DNA of 35,190 nucleotides, taken from assembly GCA_052143655.1 (NCBI GenBank), contig JBKQSL010000327.1, positions 1-35,190 on the forward strand, in the 5' to 3' direction. The notes below the pieces were generated by a model, which was not told where the DNA came from, ran no database searches, and was given only the letters and a program-made list of their open reading frames with translations. Of the stretch, positions 1 to 8,440 are shown one piece after another (the stretch's first letter is position 1; each line of letters opens with the position of its first letter). The stretch is from CAVSUR01 sp052143655. Lineage in GTDB: Bacteria; Actinomycetota; Actinomycetes; Streptosporangiales; Streptosporangiaceae. The translations under genes were made by a program, and so were the position numbers.

Positions 1-1
1 C

Positions 2-78
2 TGGTCGGGGTGGCCGGATTTGAACCGGCGGCCTCTTCGTCCCGAACGAAGCGCGCTGCCAAGCTGCGCCACACCCCG
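2..78 (-). tRNA. tRNA-Pro (anticodon CGG)
   Basis: On the minus strand the segment folds as a 77-nt cloverleaf. The 7-bp acceptor stem pairs CGGGGTG with CACCCCG, and the 3' CCA is encoded. The anticodon arm has the stem CTTCG/CGAAG around loop TTCGGGA, giving anticodon CGG (proline, codon CCG). The T arm contains GGTTCAAATCC. It lies 17 nt beyond the stop codon of the metallophosphoesterase gene on the same strand. CCG is a frequent proline codon in such high-GC genomes. Confidence 0.96.
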
Positions 79-95
79 GTTACCGCCCGAGCAGT

Positions 96-1007
96 CTAGC
101 CGATCCTGGGAACCAGCGTGAGCAAGGTTGCCTCCGGACGGCAGCAGAACCTGGCCGGCGCGGCGGGGGAGGTGCCCAGGCCTGCCGAGACGTGCAGCCA
201 CGCCTGGCCGGAACCGGTGTCTGCCGCCGGATGGTGATGCAGGCCGCTGGCCCGGCGGCGGTCGATGCCGCAATTGGAGACCAGCGAGCCCACGACCGGC
301 AGACAAATCTGGCCGCCGTGGGTGTGGCCGGCCATCAGCAGGTCGTAGCCGTCAGCGACGAAGTGGTCCATGACCGACGGCTCGGGCGTGTGCATGACGC
401 CCAGCCGCAAGTCAGCCTGCGGGTCGGTGGGCCCGGCGATGAGCTCGTACCGGTCACGGTTCAGGTGCGCGTCATCCACGCCGCCTATTTCGATGTCCAG
501 ATCCCCGGCCTTCAGGCGGCCGCGCCGGTTGTTGGCGTTCAGCCAGCCGGCTGCCTCGAGGCTGTCGCTAAGCTCGGTGTAGGGCAGCGTCGGCACGTCG
601 TGCTCATGGTCGTGCGCGCTGGTGCGCCACAGGTAGCGGGCCGGGTTCTTGACCGTCGGCTTGTACAGGTCATTGGATCCGTAGACGAACACGCCCGGCA
701 CTTCCAGCAGCGGCCCGAGCGACTCCAGGAACGGCGTCAGGGCCCGCTCATGCGCGACGGAGTCCCCGGTGTTGACGACCAGGTCGGGCTCGAGCGCGGC
801 CAGCGTCCGGATCCAGGACATCAGGCGGTGGCGGCCCGGCGTCAGGTGGACGTCGGAGATGTGCAGCACCCGCAGCGGCCCGGCCCCGGCGGGCAGCACC
901 GGCACCTCGTGGCTGCGCAGCGTGAACCAGTTGCGTTCCACTACAGAGGCGTATGCCGCGACGGCGGCGCCCGCAACGGCAGCCCCGGCGAGAACTCGTG
1001 AGCGCAT
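96..1007 (-). CDS. Membrane-anchored calcineurin-like metallophosphoesterase
   Basis: A 303-residue protein with an N-terminal hydrophobic segment (about residues 6-22) that probably anchors it in the membrane. It is followed by a calcineurin-like phosphoesterase domain. Metal-binding blocks visible are SDVH (51-54, D52 and H54), NTGD (79-82), GSND (110-113), an MH at 205-206, and GHTHGGQ (227-233). Two metal ions would support phosphoester hydrolysis; the substrate is unknown. The ATG start was chosen because the frame remains open far upstream across the divergent yqeY gene, where it reads as low-complexity shadow. The start at 1007 gives the usual family length with the membrane segment at the very N-terminus. 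It sits beside the PBP gene, as Rv3683 sits beside ponA2 in M. tuberculosis (from memory), so a cell-envelope role is plausible. Confidence 0.9.
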   Translation of the reverse strand: MRSRVLAGAAVAGAAVAAYASVVERNWFTLRSHEVPVLPAGAGPLRVLHISDVHLTPGRHRLMSWIRTLAALEPDLVVNTGDSVAHERALTPFLESLGPLLEVPGVFVYGSNDLYKPTVKNPARYLWRTSAHDHEHDVPTLPYTELSDSLEAAGWLNANNRRGRLKAGDLDIEIGGVDDAHLNRDRYELIAGPTDPQADLRLGVMHTPEPSVMDHFVADGYDLLMAGHTHGGQICLPVVGSLVSNCGIDRRRASGLHHHPAADTGSGQAWLHVSAGLGTSPAAPARFCCRPEATLLTLVPRIG

Positions 1008-1073
1008 CTTGACATAGTGCCATGCGGCGGAGGGTGGTCGTGATCTGCCACTGCGGCGCGGCAGGATGGGGCC

Positions 1074-1529
1074 ATGCCCGAACTCAAGAACCGGCTCCGC
1101 AGCGATCTCACCGCGGCCATGAAAGACCGGGATGAAGTGCGCACCCGGACCCTGCGGATGGCGCTCACCGCGGTCACCAACGCCGAAGTCGCAGGCAAGG
1201 CAGCGCGCGAGCTCAGCGACGCCGACGTGCTTCAGGTGCTCACCAGGGAAGTCAAGCGCCGTCGGGAAGCCGCTGCGGCGTTCGAGCAGGCCGGCCGGGC
1301 CGATCAGGCGGCGGCCGAGCGGGCCGAGGATGACGTGCTGGCGCAGTACCTGCCGGCCCAGCTGACCGATGCGGAACTCACGGAGATCGTCTCGGCGGCA
1401 ATCGCCGAGACCGGAGCACCTGGCCCGCAAGCCATGGGCCAGGTGATGAAAGTCGTCACGCCGCAGACGACCGGCCGGGCCGACGGCGGGCGGGTAGCCG
1501 CCGAGGTGCGGCGCCAGCTCGCCAGCTGA
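1074..1529 (+). CDS. GatB/YqeY domain protein
   Basis: A 151-residue protein that is a stand-alone GatB/YqeY domain, related to the C-terminal tRNA-binding tail of the aspartyl/glutamyl-tRNA amidotransferase B subunit. The N-terminus (LKNRLRSDLTAAMKDRDEVR) and the C-terminal QVMKVVTPQTTGRADGGRV block are characteristic, the latter resembling the helical tail that contacts tRNA. Without GatB's catalytic module it cannot amidate tRNA itself; its role is not firmly known. The ATG at 1074 is 66 nt from the divergent phosphoesterase start. A compact hairpin follows the stop codon, and the next gene is convergent, so it is probably transcribed alone. Confidence 0.92.
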   Translation: MPELKNRLRSDLTAAMKDRDEVRTRTLRMALTAVTNAEVAGKAARELSDADVLQVLTREVKRRREAAAAFEQAGRADQAAAERAEDDVLAQYLPAQLTDAELTEIVSAAIAETGAPGPQAMGQVMKVVTPQTTGRADGGRVAAEVRRQLAS

Positions 1530-1532
1530 TCA

Positions 1533-1549
1533 CAGCAGCCGAGCTGCTG
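1533..1549. terminator. Hairpin after the YqeY gene
   Basis: CAGCAGC (1533-1539), loop CGA, GCTGCTG (1543-1549): a perfect 7-bp stem starting four bases after the stop codon, between convergent genes. There is no U-tract, which is common for actinobacterial terminators. The role is inferred from position. Confidence 0.5.
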
Positions 1550-1647
1550 CCTTCGGCGGTCGCACGCCGGATCACCGGCAGGTAGCCACCAGGCGCTCGG
1601 ATGCAGGCACCGGCGGGCTGAGCGCGGGCGAGTTACGGCTGGCTCTG

Positions 1648-3945
1648 TCAGCCCTTGCCGTGGCCGCCCCCGCCTCCGCCGCCTCCGCCTCCGCCGCCTC
1701 CTCCGTTGCCGCCGCCTCCGCCGCCGCCGCCGGCGGGCTTGGGGGGCTTGGGTGGCTTGGGCGAGGCGATGCCGGTGCCCATGGAGAAGAACGGGCTGGT
1801 CGGCGGGACGCCGACGAAGCTGACTGCGGGCAGGCCCAGGTGCAGGAACGTCTCCTGCCAGGTCGCGGCCGGCGCATTGTCGCCGAACATCTGCCCGGGG
1901 CAGCTCAGGCCGCCGCCGACCTCGCGGTAGCAGGCATTGCTGCCAACCATGGCACCGCCCGTGGTCGGATTGAGCGGGTTGAAGACCGAGACGTACCCGG
2001 CCAGCACTGGCGTGTAGCCGGCGAATGCGGCATAGAAACCGCCGTTGGCGGTGCCGGTCTTGCCTGCCGCCGGGATACCGATGCCGCGCCCAGCGGCCGT
2101 GCCCGAGGTGAGAACGCCCTGGAGGATGTAGTTCGCGGCGTCGGCTACTGCAGACGGCAGGACGCGGTGGCAGTCGGAAGAGGCGACCGGCAACCGCTGG
2201 CCAGCCACGGTCACGATCTTGGTGATCGCCGTCGGCCTGCAGTAGATGCCGCGAGCCGCGACGGTAGCGTACGCGGCCGCCATGTTCATCGGCGAGACGT
2301 AGACAGAGCCCAGCGTGAAGGACGGGGTGTCATCAGCTGGGTACTGGTAGCCGGCTGAGCCTGGCTTGCCTTCCGGCCGGAACAGGGACTTGCCGTCAGC
2401 CCGGGTCATCCCCAGGCTGGCCGCGGTCCGCACGACATTGCACAGCCCGACCTTCTGCTCGAGGTGGCCGTAGAAGACGTTGATGGACTGCGTAGTCCCG
2501 TTGTACAAGGTGGCGACACCCTTGCCCGGGCCCTCTGCGTTGCCCAGGTCGGGATATATAGAGGCCTGGCCCCGGCAGCTGTAGTAGGGGCCGAGAGTCG
2601 AGGGGGATGCATACGGGATGCTGAAGCCGAAGGGCACCCCCTGCTTCAGCGCCGTGAGCAGGGTGAAGATCTTGGACGACGACCCGGTCTGCACCCCGCC
2701 GCCGCCGTCATAAGGGGAGTTCACTGCATAGTCGACGGTGGTGTCGCCCCGGCTGAAACCGTACGGCCGGTCGATCGCGATCGCGCGGATCGCGCCAGTG
2801 CCCGGCTTGATCAGCGCCTCGGCGGCGACGTTGTGCCCGGGGTTGTAGGTGCCGGAGAACGGTGGCACGACGTAGTTGACAGCGCTGTCGGCCACCCGCT
2901 GGTCGTGCGGGTTGAGAGTGGTGTAGATCTTGAGGCCGCCGACGGTGTTGAGCATGGACTCGGCCGTGGCGAAGGCCTTCTGCTTGCGCATGACCGCGAA
3001 CACGTAGTCGCAGAAGAACGCCGCCTTCCTGGCTGACGCGGCGGTGCAGCCGCTCTGCAGCGTCGTGCTGTGCAGCTTCAGCCCGAGCGGCTTGGCCCCG
3101 GCCGCCGTGGCTGTGGCCTTGGTGATGTAGTGCAGCTGCGCCATCCGGGCCAGCACCGTGTTGCGCCGCTCCTTCGCGAGCTTCGGGTTGACGACCGGGT
3201 TGTACAGCGCCGGGTTCTCCACCAGCCCGGCCAGCATGGCCGACTGGTCCAGGGTCAGGTTGGCGGCGGTGGTGGAGAAGTACCGCTGGGCCGCGACCTG
3301 GACCCCGTAGGCGTTGTTCTCGAAGTAGGCGACGCTCAGGTAGGCCGCGAGCAGCTGGTCCTTGGTCATCTCGTGCTCGACCTCAGCGGCCATCCGCAGC
3401 TCGCGGATCTTCCGCGTCAGGTTGTCGGCCGCCGCCGCGATCTGCTGCGCCTTGGTGGTCGCGGTCAGGATCAGCGCGTTCTTCACGTACTGCTGCGCCA
3501 GCGTCGAGGCCCCCTGGATGGGCTGGTGCGACAGGTCGTTGACGACGGCCCGCAGCGTGCCGCGCAGGTCGAAGGCACCGTGGTGGTAGAACCGGGAGTC
3601 CTCGATCGCCACAATGGCGTTGCGCATGTCTGGCGCGATCTGGTTGTAGGACACCGGCACCCGGTCGATGTTGCGCGGGTAGTAGTACGCGAGCAGGTGA
3701 CCGCGGCTGTCCAGGATCTCCGACCGCTGCGGCACCACGCCGAGCTGCGGGACCTTCATAGTGTTGAAGGCCTGCGCGGCATCCCGGGTGATGACGCCGA
3801 ACGTCCCCACCACCGGGAGCGCGACGCCCGCCGCGAGCAGTCCGCTCACGACGGCCAGGACGAGGACCAGGCCAATTGCACTCGCGCCGGCGCGGCGCCC
3901 AGAACTCAGCACGTGCCCCAGGTTACGCTGGCCCGCGCAAGGCAT
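1648..3945 (-). CDS. ponA2: Class A penicillin-binding protein (transglycosylase/transpeptidase)
   Basis: A bifunctional peptidoglycan synthase of about 765 residues. A membrane segment lies at about 22-50. The GT51 glycosyltransferase domain follows, with EDSRFYHHGAFD (115-126, catalytic Glu 115) and QGASTLAQQYVKN (144-156). The transpeptidase domain has SSSK (Ser 422 nucleophile, Lys 425), SIN (487-489) and KTG (629-631). It polymerises lipid II glycan chains and cross-links stem peptides outside the membrane. The family member I recall from this locus in M. tuberculosis (PonA2) ends in a PASTA domain; here the C-terminus is instead a Pro-Lys stretch and a polyglycine tail. The divergent neighbour is wblA, as in Mycobacterium and Streptomyces. 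The start is uncertain: an ATG at 3945 was chosen, but GTG at 3987 or 3912 is also possible and none has a strong ribosome binding site. Confidence 0.9.
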   Translation of the reverse strand: MPCAGQRNLGHVLSSGRRAGASAIGLVLVLAVVSGLLAAGVALPVVGTFGVITRDAAQAFNTMKVPQLGVVPQRSEILDSRGHLLAYYYPRNIDRVPVSYNQIAPDMRNAIVAIEDSRFYHHGAFDLRGTLRAVVNDLSHQPIQGASTLAQQYVKNALILTATTKAQQIAAAADNLTRKIRELRMAAEVEHEMTKDQLLAAYLSVAYFENNAYGVQVAAQRYFSTTAANLTLDQSAMLAGLVENPALYNPVVNPKLAKERRNTVLARMAQLHYITKATATAAGAKPLGLKLHSTTLQSGCTAASARKAAFFCDYVFAVMRKQKAFATAESMLNTVGGLKIYTTLNPHDQRVADSAVNYVVPPFSGTYNPGHNVAAEALIKPGTGAIRAIAIDRPYGFSRGDTTVDYAVNSPYDGGGGVQTGSSSKIFTLLTALKQGVPFGFSIPYASPSTLGPYYSCRGQASIYPDLGNAEGPGKGVATLYNGTTQSINVFYGHLEQKVGLCNVVRTAASLGMTRADGKSLFRPEGKPGSAGYQYPADDTPSFTLGSVYVSPMNMAAAYATVAARGIYCRPTAITKIVTVAGQRLPVASSDCHRVLPSAVADAANYILQGVLTSGTAAGRGIGIPAAGKTGTANGGFYAAFAGYTPVLAGYVSVFNPLNPTTGGAMVGSNACYREVGGGLSCPGQMFGDNAPAATWQETFLHLGLPAVSFVGVPPTSPFFSMGTGIASPKPPKPPKPAGGGGGGGGNGGGGGGGGGGGGGGHGKG
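1651..1761 (-). repeat. Low-complexity GGN-codon tract encoding a Pro/Lys plus polyglycine tail
   Basis: The last 37 codons of the PBP gene read as three PKP units and then about 22 glycines broken by a single asparagine, ending HGKG. The DNA is a run of GGC/GGA/GGT codons. Such a tract is prone to slippage, so its length may vary between strains. Confidence 0.9.
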
Positions 3946-4253
3946 AGACACAGACGACTCTAGCGGGGGGATTGTCCAGCAGTACACAGCCGCCCAGAGG
4001 GCGGTAAAACGGGGGGAAGCGCAGGCCGGTCGCGGAGTGACTAGTCACATCTGCGCGCGTAGTCCATCAGGGCTATGCGGGAAATGGGTCTGCCGGGGGC
4101 TAGCGCAGCTTCGCTGGTCCCCGTAAATTACTCTTCCGCGACCATCACTTACGAGGGAGCCGGGACCAACCCGGGGCCCTTGAACCGCGAATTGGACCAC
4201 TAAAAGGTAATAAACCAATTGCGGGGCGTGACGATCAGGAGGAGTTGGGCTAC
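3946..4253. other. Divergent intergenic region between the PBP gene and wblA
   Basis: About 300 bp without a convincing gene. The left part (to about 4100) is GC-rich leader of the PBP gene; the right part (about 4120-4225) is noticeably richer in A and T and should hold the wblA promoter. I could not place a clear -35/-10 pair. An AATTGG/CCAATT inverted repeat lies at 4190-4220. A strong ribosome binding site, AGGAGGAG, occupies 4237-4244, nine bases before the wblA ATG. Confidence 0.6.
4190..4220. promoter_or_regulatory. AATTGG...CCAATT inverted repeat upstream of wblA
   Basis: Six-base arms AATTGG (4190-4195) and CCAATT (4215-4220) sit 25 bp apart, centre to centre, around an A-rich spacer. 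They end 33 bp before the wblA ATG. The position fits an operator or promoter-proximal element, but the binding factor is unknown. Confidence 0.3.
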
Positions 4254-4553
4254 ATGTGGATCACGGACTGGACCGCCCGCGCCGCATGCAAGGGAACTGA
4301 CCCGGACGAGCTCTTCGTCCAGGGCGCGGCGCAGAACCGGGCCAAGCTGGTCTGCCGCGGTTGCCCTGTCCGGACCGAGTGCCTTGCGGATGCGCTCGAC
4401 AACCGGATCGAGTTCGGGGTGTGGGGCGGGATGACCGAGCGCGAGCGCCGGGCTCTGCTGCGACGTCGCCCCGACGTCGCCTCCTGGCGCGAGCTGCTGG
4501 AGAACGCCCGCAACCATTACGAGCGCAGCGGCGGCGAGCTCGTCGCCAGCTGA
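4254..4553 (+). CDS. wblA: WhiB-family iron-sulfur regulator WblA/WhiB4
   Basis: A 99-residue WhiB-like protein. The four cluster-ligating cysteines are C12, C34, C37 and C43 (CxxC plus flanking Cys), followed by the GVWGG turn (55-59) and the basic ERRALLRRRP helix. The block DPDELFVQGAAQNRAK and the run ADALDNRIEFGVWGGMTER match the WblA (Streptomyces) / WhiB4 (Mycobacterium) subgroup. The location beside the PBP and ArsA-like genes agrees. WblA is a pleiotropic repressor of antibiotic production and development in Streptomyces; WhiB4 is a redox-responsive nucleoid regulator in Mycobacterium. Here it is expected to bind a [4Fe-4S] cluster and DNA or sigma factor. The ATG at 4254 was preferred over an in-frame TTG at 4245 because AGGAGGAG ends nine bases before it. 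Confidence 0.94.
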   Translation: MWITDWTARAACKGTDPDELFVQGAAQNRAKLVCRGCPVRTECLADALDNRIEFGVWGGMTERERRALLRRRPDVASWRELLENARNHYERSGGELVAS

Positions 4554-4657
4554 CCGGCGCCTTTCCCGCAGGCTCGCAGCCTGTAACCCCGAATACTTTC
4601 CGTAACACTACCGGCGCGGGCTGTCGCCGGGAAGGCCAGGACCTGCCCGGCGTCCTA

Positions 4658-5914
4658 TTACTCGCCGAAGCTGGTGCCGATGGCGCCCAGGCCCTGGAGA
4701 TCGTGCACGTCTTCCGGCTGGGCCGGTATCTCCGCGACCGGCACCAGCGGATGCGCGGCGGTGAAGTGCTCGGCTACCCGCCGCTCCGCGGACCGCTGGG
4801 TCATCCGCTCCGCGTGCAGCCGCAGCGCCGTGACAGCCAGCTGATAGTCTGGCGCACTGTTCCCGGCCGCACTGTTCCCGGCCGTGCCGTCTCCCGCCGC
4901 TGCGGACTGCAGCGTTTCCGCTGCCGCCATGCTGCGAGCCGCCGACAGCCGGGCGGCGGGCGAGCGGTGCACCCGGTTCAGCAGCAGCCCTGCCAGCGGC
5001 ATCCCCTCCTGATCCAGCCGCTCCACGAAGTAGGAGGCCTCGCGCAGCGCGTCCGGCTCTGGCGCGGCGATGACCAGGAACGCGGTGCCGGGTGTGCGCA
5101 GCAGCTGGGAGGTGTACTCGGCGCGCTCCCGGAAGCCGCCGAACATCGTGTCCAGCGCCGTCACGAACGTCTGCGCGTCCCGCAGCATCTGACCGCCGAG
5201 GATCTTGGTCAGGATGCCGGTCATCATCCCGAACCCGGCGGTGAAAAACCGCAGGTAGGCGCGGCCGCCCACCTTGGCCGGAGAGGTCAGCAGCCGCAGC
5301 AGCCGGCCGTCCAGGAACCGGCTCAGCCGCTGCGGCGCGTCCAGGAAATCCAGCGCCGAGCGGCTTGGCGGGGTGTCCACCACGATCAGGTCCCACTCGT
5401 CGGCCCGGCGCAGCTGGCCCAGCTTCTCCATCGCCATGTACTCCTGCGTGCCGGCGAAGCTGGACGACAGCGACTGGTAGAAGGGGTTGGCCAGGATCTG
5501 CGCGGCCCGGTCGGGATCTGCGTGCGCCTCGACGATCTCGTCGAAGGTCCGCTTCATGTCGAGCATCATCGCGTGCAGGCTGCCGCCGGACGTGCCGTTC
5601 TGCTCCTGGTCGGCTGCCGCCTCCGCTCCGTCGCTGCCGGCGGCCTCCGCCGGGCCGGCCGGCGAATCGGCTGCCCCGGGCACCAGGCGGGGGGTGTTGT
5701 CGAGCGAGGACAGGCCCATGGCCTGAGCCAGCCTGCGCGCAGGGTCCACGGTCAGCACGACCACGTGGCGGCCGCGGCGCGCGGCGCGCAGCCCGACAGC
5801 GGCCGCGGTGGTCGTCTTGCCCACCCCGCCGGAGCCGCAGCAGACGATGATGCGGGTCCGGCGGTCGTCGATCAGCCGGTCCACGTCCAGCCGCGGAGGT
5901 ACCTGGCCGGCCAT
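4658..5914 (-). CDS. ArsA/GET3-like ATPase, second of the pair (BagB-type)
   Basis: A 418-residue P-loop ATPase of the ArsA/GET3 family. The deviant Walker A reads GSGGVGKTTT near residue 28. Family blocks LTVDPARRLAQAMG and DLIVVDTPPSRSALDFLD (switch/Walker B region) are clear. The signature lysine expected in GKGGxGKT is replaced by serine, whereas the upstream partner keeps it. That asymmetry suits a heterodimer, as proposed for M. tuberculosis Rv3679/Rv3680 (BagA/BagB). An Ala/Gly/Glu-rich insertion lies at about 80-110. The ATG overlaps the upstream stop codon (TGATG), indicating translational coupling. Arsenite transport is unlikely because no arsB or arsR is nearby; the client in this lineage is not established. 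Confidence 0.9.
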   Translation of the reverse strand: MAGQVPPRLDVDRLIDDRRTRIIVCCGSGGVGKTTTAAAVGLRAARRGRHVVVLTVDPARRLAQAMGLSSLDNTPRLVPGAADSPAGPAEAAGSDGAEAAADQEQNGTSGGSLHAMMLDMKRTFDEIVEAHADPDRAAQILANPFYQSLSSSFAGTQEYMAMEKLGQLRRADEWDLIVVDTPPSRSALDFLDAPQRLSRFLDGRLLRLLTSPAKVGGRAYLRFFTAGFGMMTGILTKILGGQMLRDAQTFVTALDTMFGGFRERAEYTSQLLRTPGTAFLVIAAPEPDALREASYFVERLDQEGMPLAGLLLNRVHRSPAARLSAARSMAAAETLQSAAAGDGTAGNSAAGNSAPDYQLAVTALRLHAERMTQRSAERRVAEHFTAAHPLVPVAEIPAQPEDVHDLQGLGAIGTSFGE

Positions 5915-6924
5915 CACGCTGCTCCCTGCTCGCGCAGCGCCGCGGCCAGCCGGTACAGGCCGGCCAGGTCCATCCCGTCCGGGATCAGCGGCAGCTCGTA
6001 GCAGGGCTGGCCCGCCGCGTCCAGGCGGCGCTGCTGCACCTGCTGGCCCGCCGCCGCGGTGGCCTGCTCGGCCAGCTCTGCCGCCAGGTCCGCGGCGAGA
6101 GTGCGGCTGTCGTCCAGCCCGGCCGCCTTGAGCCCGAGCACCAGCTCCTCCTCGTCCAGCTGGCCCTGCGCGGCGGCGGCAAGCTGCTCGCCGGACAGGT
6201 CCAGCGGCCGGGTCATGTTGATCATGATGCCGCCCGGCGCGATCCCGCCGTCCAGGCCGCTCAGCTCGGCGATGCCATCCAGGGTCTCCTGCACCGGCAT
6301 CTCCTCCAGCAGGGTCACGAAGTGCACGGCTGTCTGCGGGGAATGGATGACCCGCAGCACGCTGTCGGCGTGCCCGCGGACCGGGCCCACCTTGGCCAGG
6401 CCCGAGATCTCAGTCGTCACGTTCAGGAACCGCCCGATCCGGCCGGTCGGCGGAGCGTCCATCACTACCGCGTCGTACACCGGGGCGCCGCCGGACTTGC
6501 GCCGCACCGCCTCGGCCGCCTTGCCGGTCAGCAGCACGTCGCGCAGCCCCGGCGCGATCGTGGTCGCGAAATCGATCACGCCCAGCTTGGTCAGCACGGC
6601 CCCGGCATGCCGCAGGTTGTAGAACATCTCCAGGTACTCGATCAGCGCGGACTCCGGATCGGCGTTCAGCGCGTATACATCCCCGCCTGGCCGGGCCGCA
6701 GAGGCCGGGGCCACCGCGATCTTCCGCTCCGCGTATGGCAGCGGCGCGGAGTCGAACAGCTGGGCGATCCCCTGGCGGCCTTCGACTTCCATCAGCAGCA
6801 CCCGCTTGCCGCCCGAGGCGAGCGCGAGCGCCAGGGCGCCGGCCACCGTGGTCTTGCCGGTGCCGCCCTTGCCGGTGACGACGTGCAGCCGCACGCCCTC
6901 CCAGTCCGTGTCCCGAGTGCGCAC
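5914..6924 (-). CDS. ArsA/GET3-like ATPase, first of the pair (BagA-type)
   Basis: A 336-residue ATPase with a complete deviant Walker A, GKGGTGKTTV, at about 18-27. It also has the family blocks VLLMEVEGRQGIAQLFD, FATTIAPGLRDVLLTGK and DAVVMDAPPTGRIGRFL. It strongly resembles Rv3679 of M. tuberculosis. It is translated first, with the partner ATPase starting in the overlapping TGATG, so the two probably form one complex. The frame stays open upstream past the start of the divergent slipin gene, so the true start lies inside it. GTG at 6924 was chosen for length; a GTG at 6894 is the alternative, though its GGGAGG sits too close to be a good ribosome site. Confidence 0.9.
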   Translation of the reverse strand: MRTRDTDWEGVRLHVVTGKGGTGKTTVAGALALALASGGKRVLLMEVEGRQGIAQLFDSAPLPYAERKIAVAPASAARPGGDVYALNADPESALIEYLEMFYNLRHAGAVLTKLGVIDFATTIAPGLRDVLLTGKAAEAVRRKSGGAPVYDAVVMDAPPTGRIGRFLNVTTEISGLAKVGPVRGHADSVLRVIHSPQTAVHFVTLLEEMPVQETLDGIAELSGLDGGIAPGGIMINMTRPLDLSGEQLAAAAQGQLDEEELVLGLKAAGLDDSRTLAADLAAELAEQATAAAGQQVQQRRLDAAGQPCYELPLIPDGMDLAGLYRLAAALREQGAA

Positions 6925-7063
6925 GTCTTGGAGGCTATCTGCGGTCGCGGACCGCCGGCTCCGTGCCCCGTCCGTGACCTCGCAGTGCTCGGATCGCGCC
7001 GGAAGGTTACTAATGTGGGAAACAAGCGATCCGCGCGGGACTGCTCCGGAAGGAAGTGTCCGC

Positions 7064-8249
7064 CATGGAAGCACTGCTGATCATCCTCGTCGTCCTTGTC
7101 ATCGCCGGAGGGATCACGCTCGGCCGGTCCGTCAAGGTCGTGCAGCAGTACGAGCAGGGCATCGTTTTCCGGTTTGGCCGGGTGCTGTCCGGGCCGCGCG
7201 GGGCAGGGCTGACGATCATCCGCCCGTTCGGCGACCGGCTGCAGAAAGTCAACATGCAGATCATCGCGATGGCCGTGCCGGCCCAGGAGGGCATCACCCG
7301 CGACAACGTGAGCGTGCGGGTGGACGCCGTGGTGTACTTCCGGGTCGTCGACCCGATCAAGGCCACGATCAACGTGCAGAACTACCTGTTCGCGGTCTCT
7401 CAGCAGGCCCAGACCTCACTCCGGTCGATCATCGGGCAGTCGGAGATGGACCAGCTGCTGGCCGAGCGCGACACGGTCAACCGGGAGCTGCGGCGGATCA
7501 TCGACGAGCCGACCGAGGGCCCGTGGGGCGTCCGGGTGGAGCGAGTCGAGATCAAGGACGTCTCGCTGCCGGAGGGCATGAAGCGCTCCATGTCCCGGCA
7601 GGCCGAGGCGGAGCGGGAGCGGCGCGCCCGGATCATCACCGCTGACGGCGAGTACCAGGCATCCAAGCGGCTGGCCGCGGCGGCGAACGTGATGGCCCGC
7701 GACCCGGCTGCGCTCCAGCTGCGGCTGCTGCAGACCGTGGTCGAGGTGGCGGGCGAGCGCAACAGCACCCTGGTCATGCCGATCCCGGTGGAGATGCTGC
7801 GGTTCTTCGACAAGATGGCGCCGTCCCCTGTCGCCGGAGAGCAGCGCTCGGCCGCGGATTCGGCCTCGCTGGCCGACTTCGGCGACGAGGCAGTGGCCGA
7901 GGCCGAGGCGGCAGCCGAGCTCGGCAGCGCGCCATCCGCGCCGCTGGAGATCCCCGACGTGCCGTCGATCCCGGAGCTCTCCGCCGATCTGATCGGGCCC
8001 GCGGCGGCGGCCATGGACACCACCGGCGCCGCGGCCCCGGAGCCCGCGGCCCAGGATGCTGCCGCGCCTGCGGCGGGCGATCCTGCCACCGCGCCGGGCG
8101 CCGGGGCCGTGCCCGGCGGCGCCGGAGCGCTCCCGTCGGCCGGGACGGAGGCCGCAGCTGCGGATGCTGACGGGAACGGCGTCAGCCCGGCCGGGCAGCC
8201 CGCCGCCAGGCCCGGGCCCAGCACCCGGCGGAAGCCACCGGCCCGCTAG
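7064..8249 (+). CDS. SPFH/band 7 (slipin/stomatin-like) membrane protein
   Basis: A 394-residue slipin. Residues 2-19 form one membrane segment. An SPFH domain follows, with QYEQGIVFRFGRV, the VSVRVDAVVYFRVVDPIKA block, and GVRVERVEIKDVSLPEGMKR before a charged helix AEAERERRARII. The last ~140 residues are a long Ala/Pro/Gly-rich, acidic tail of low complexity, so the protein is longer than a minimal slipin. Such proteins oligomerise on membranes and organise microdomains. No NfeD partner gene is adjacent, although slipins often have one. The ATG at 7064 was chosen because GGAAGGAAG (7048-7056) lies seven bases upstream; GTG at 7056 is less likely. It diverges from the ArsA-like pair. Confidence 0.92.
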
Positions 8250-8284
8250 AGTCCCTTCTCGGCGGTGCCCGCTAGGGTTTCGCC

Positions 8285-8440
8285 ATGGCGAAATGGGAGT
8301 ACGCGACTGTCCCGCTGCTGGTCCACGCAACCAAGCAGATACTGGACAACTGGGGTGAGGACGGCTGGGAGCTCGTGGCGGTGGTGCCCGGGCCCAACCC
8401 TGAGCAGCTGGTCGCCTACCTGAAGCGGGAGCGGTCGTGA
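8285..8440 (+). CDS. Small DUF4177-like protein
   Basis: A 51-residue protein (MAKWEYATVPLLVHATKQ at its start) with the pattern KQILDNWGEDGWELVAVVPG. The WEY...GWELV arrangement is typical of the DUF4177 family, whose function is unknown. It corresponds in position and size to the small gene Rv3678A of M. tuberculosis. Its stop codon overlaps the GTG start of the RidA gene (GTGA), so the two are probably translated together. Confidence 0.85.
   Translation: MAKWEYATVPLLVHATKQILDNWGEDGWELVAVVPGPNPEQLVAYLKRERS

Noticed and set aside
1008..1430. N-terminal extension of the metallophosphoesterase
   Set aside because: The extra ~140 residues run across the divergent yqeY gene and look like low-complexity shadow. 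The hydrophobic anchor begins at residue 6 of the shorter form.
1655..1930. Polyproline open frame on the plus strand
   Set aside because: It is the complement of the polyglycine tail of the PBP gene.
4361..6001. 546-residue open frame antisense to the ArsA-like genes
   Set aside because: It has an Arg/Gln/Gly-rich composition, lies opposite two well-recognised ATPase genes and has no family motif. It is a high-GC shadow.
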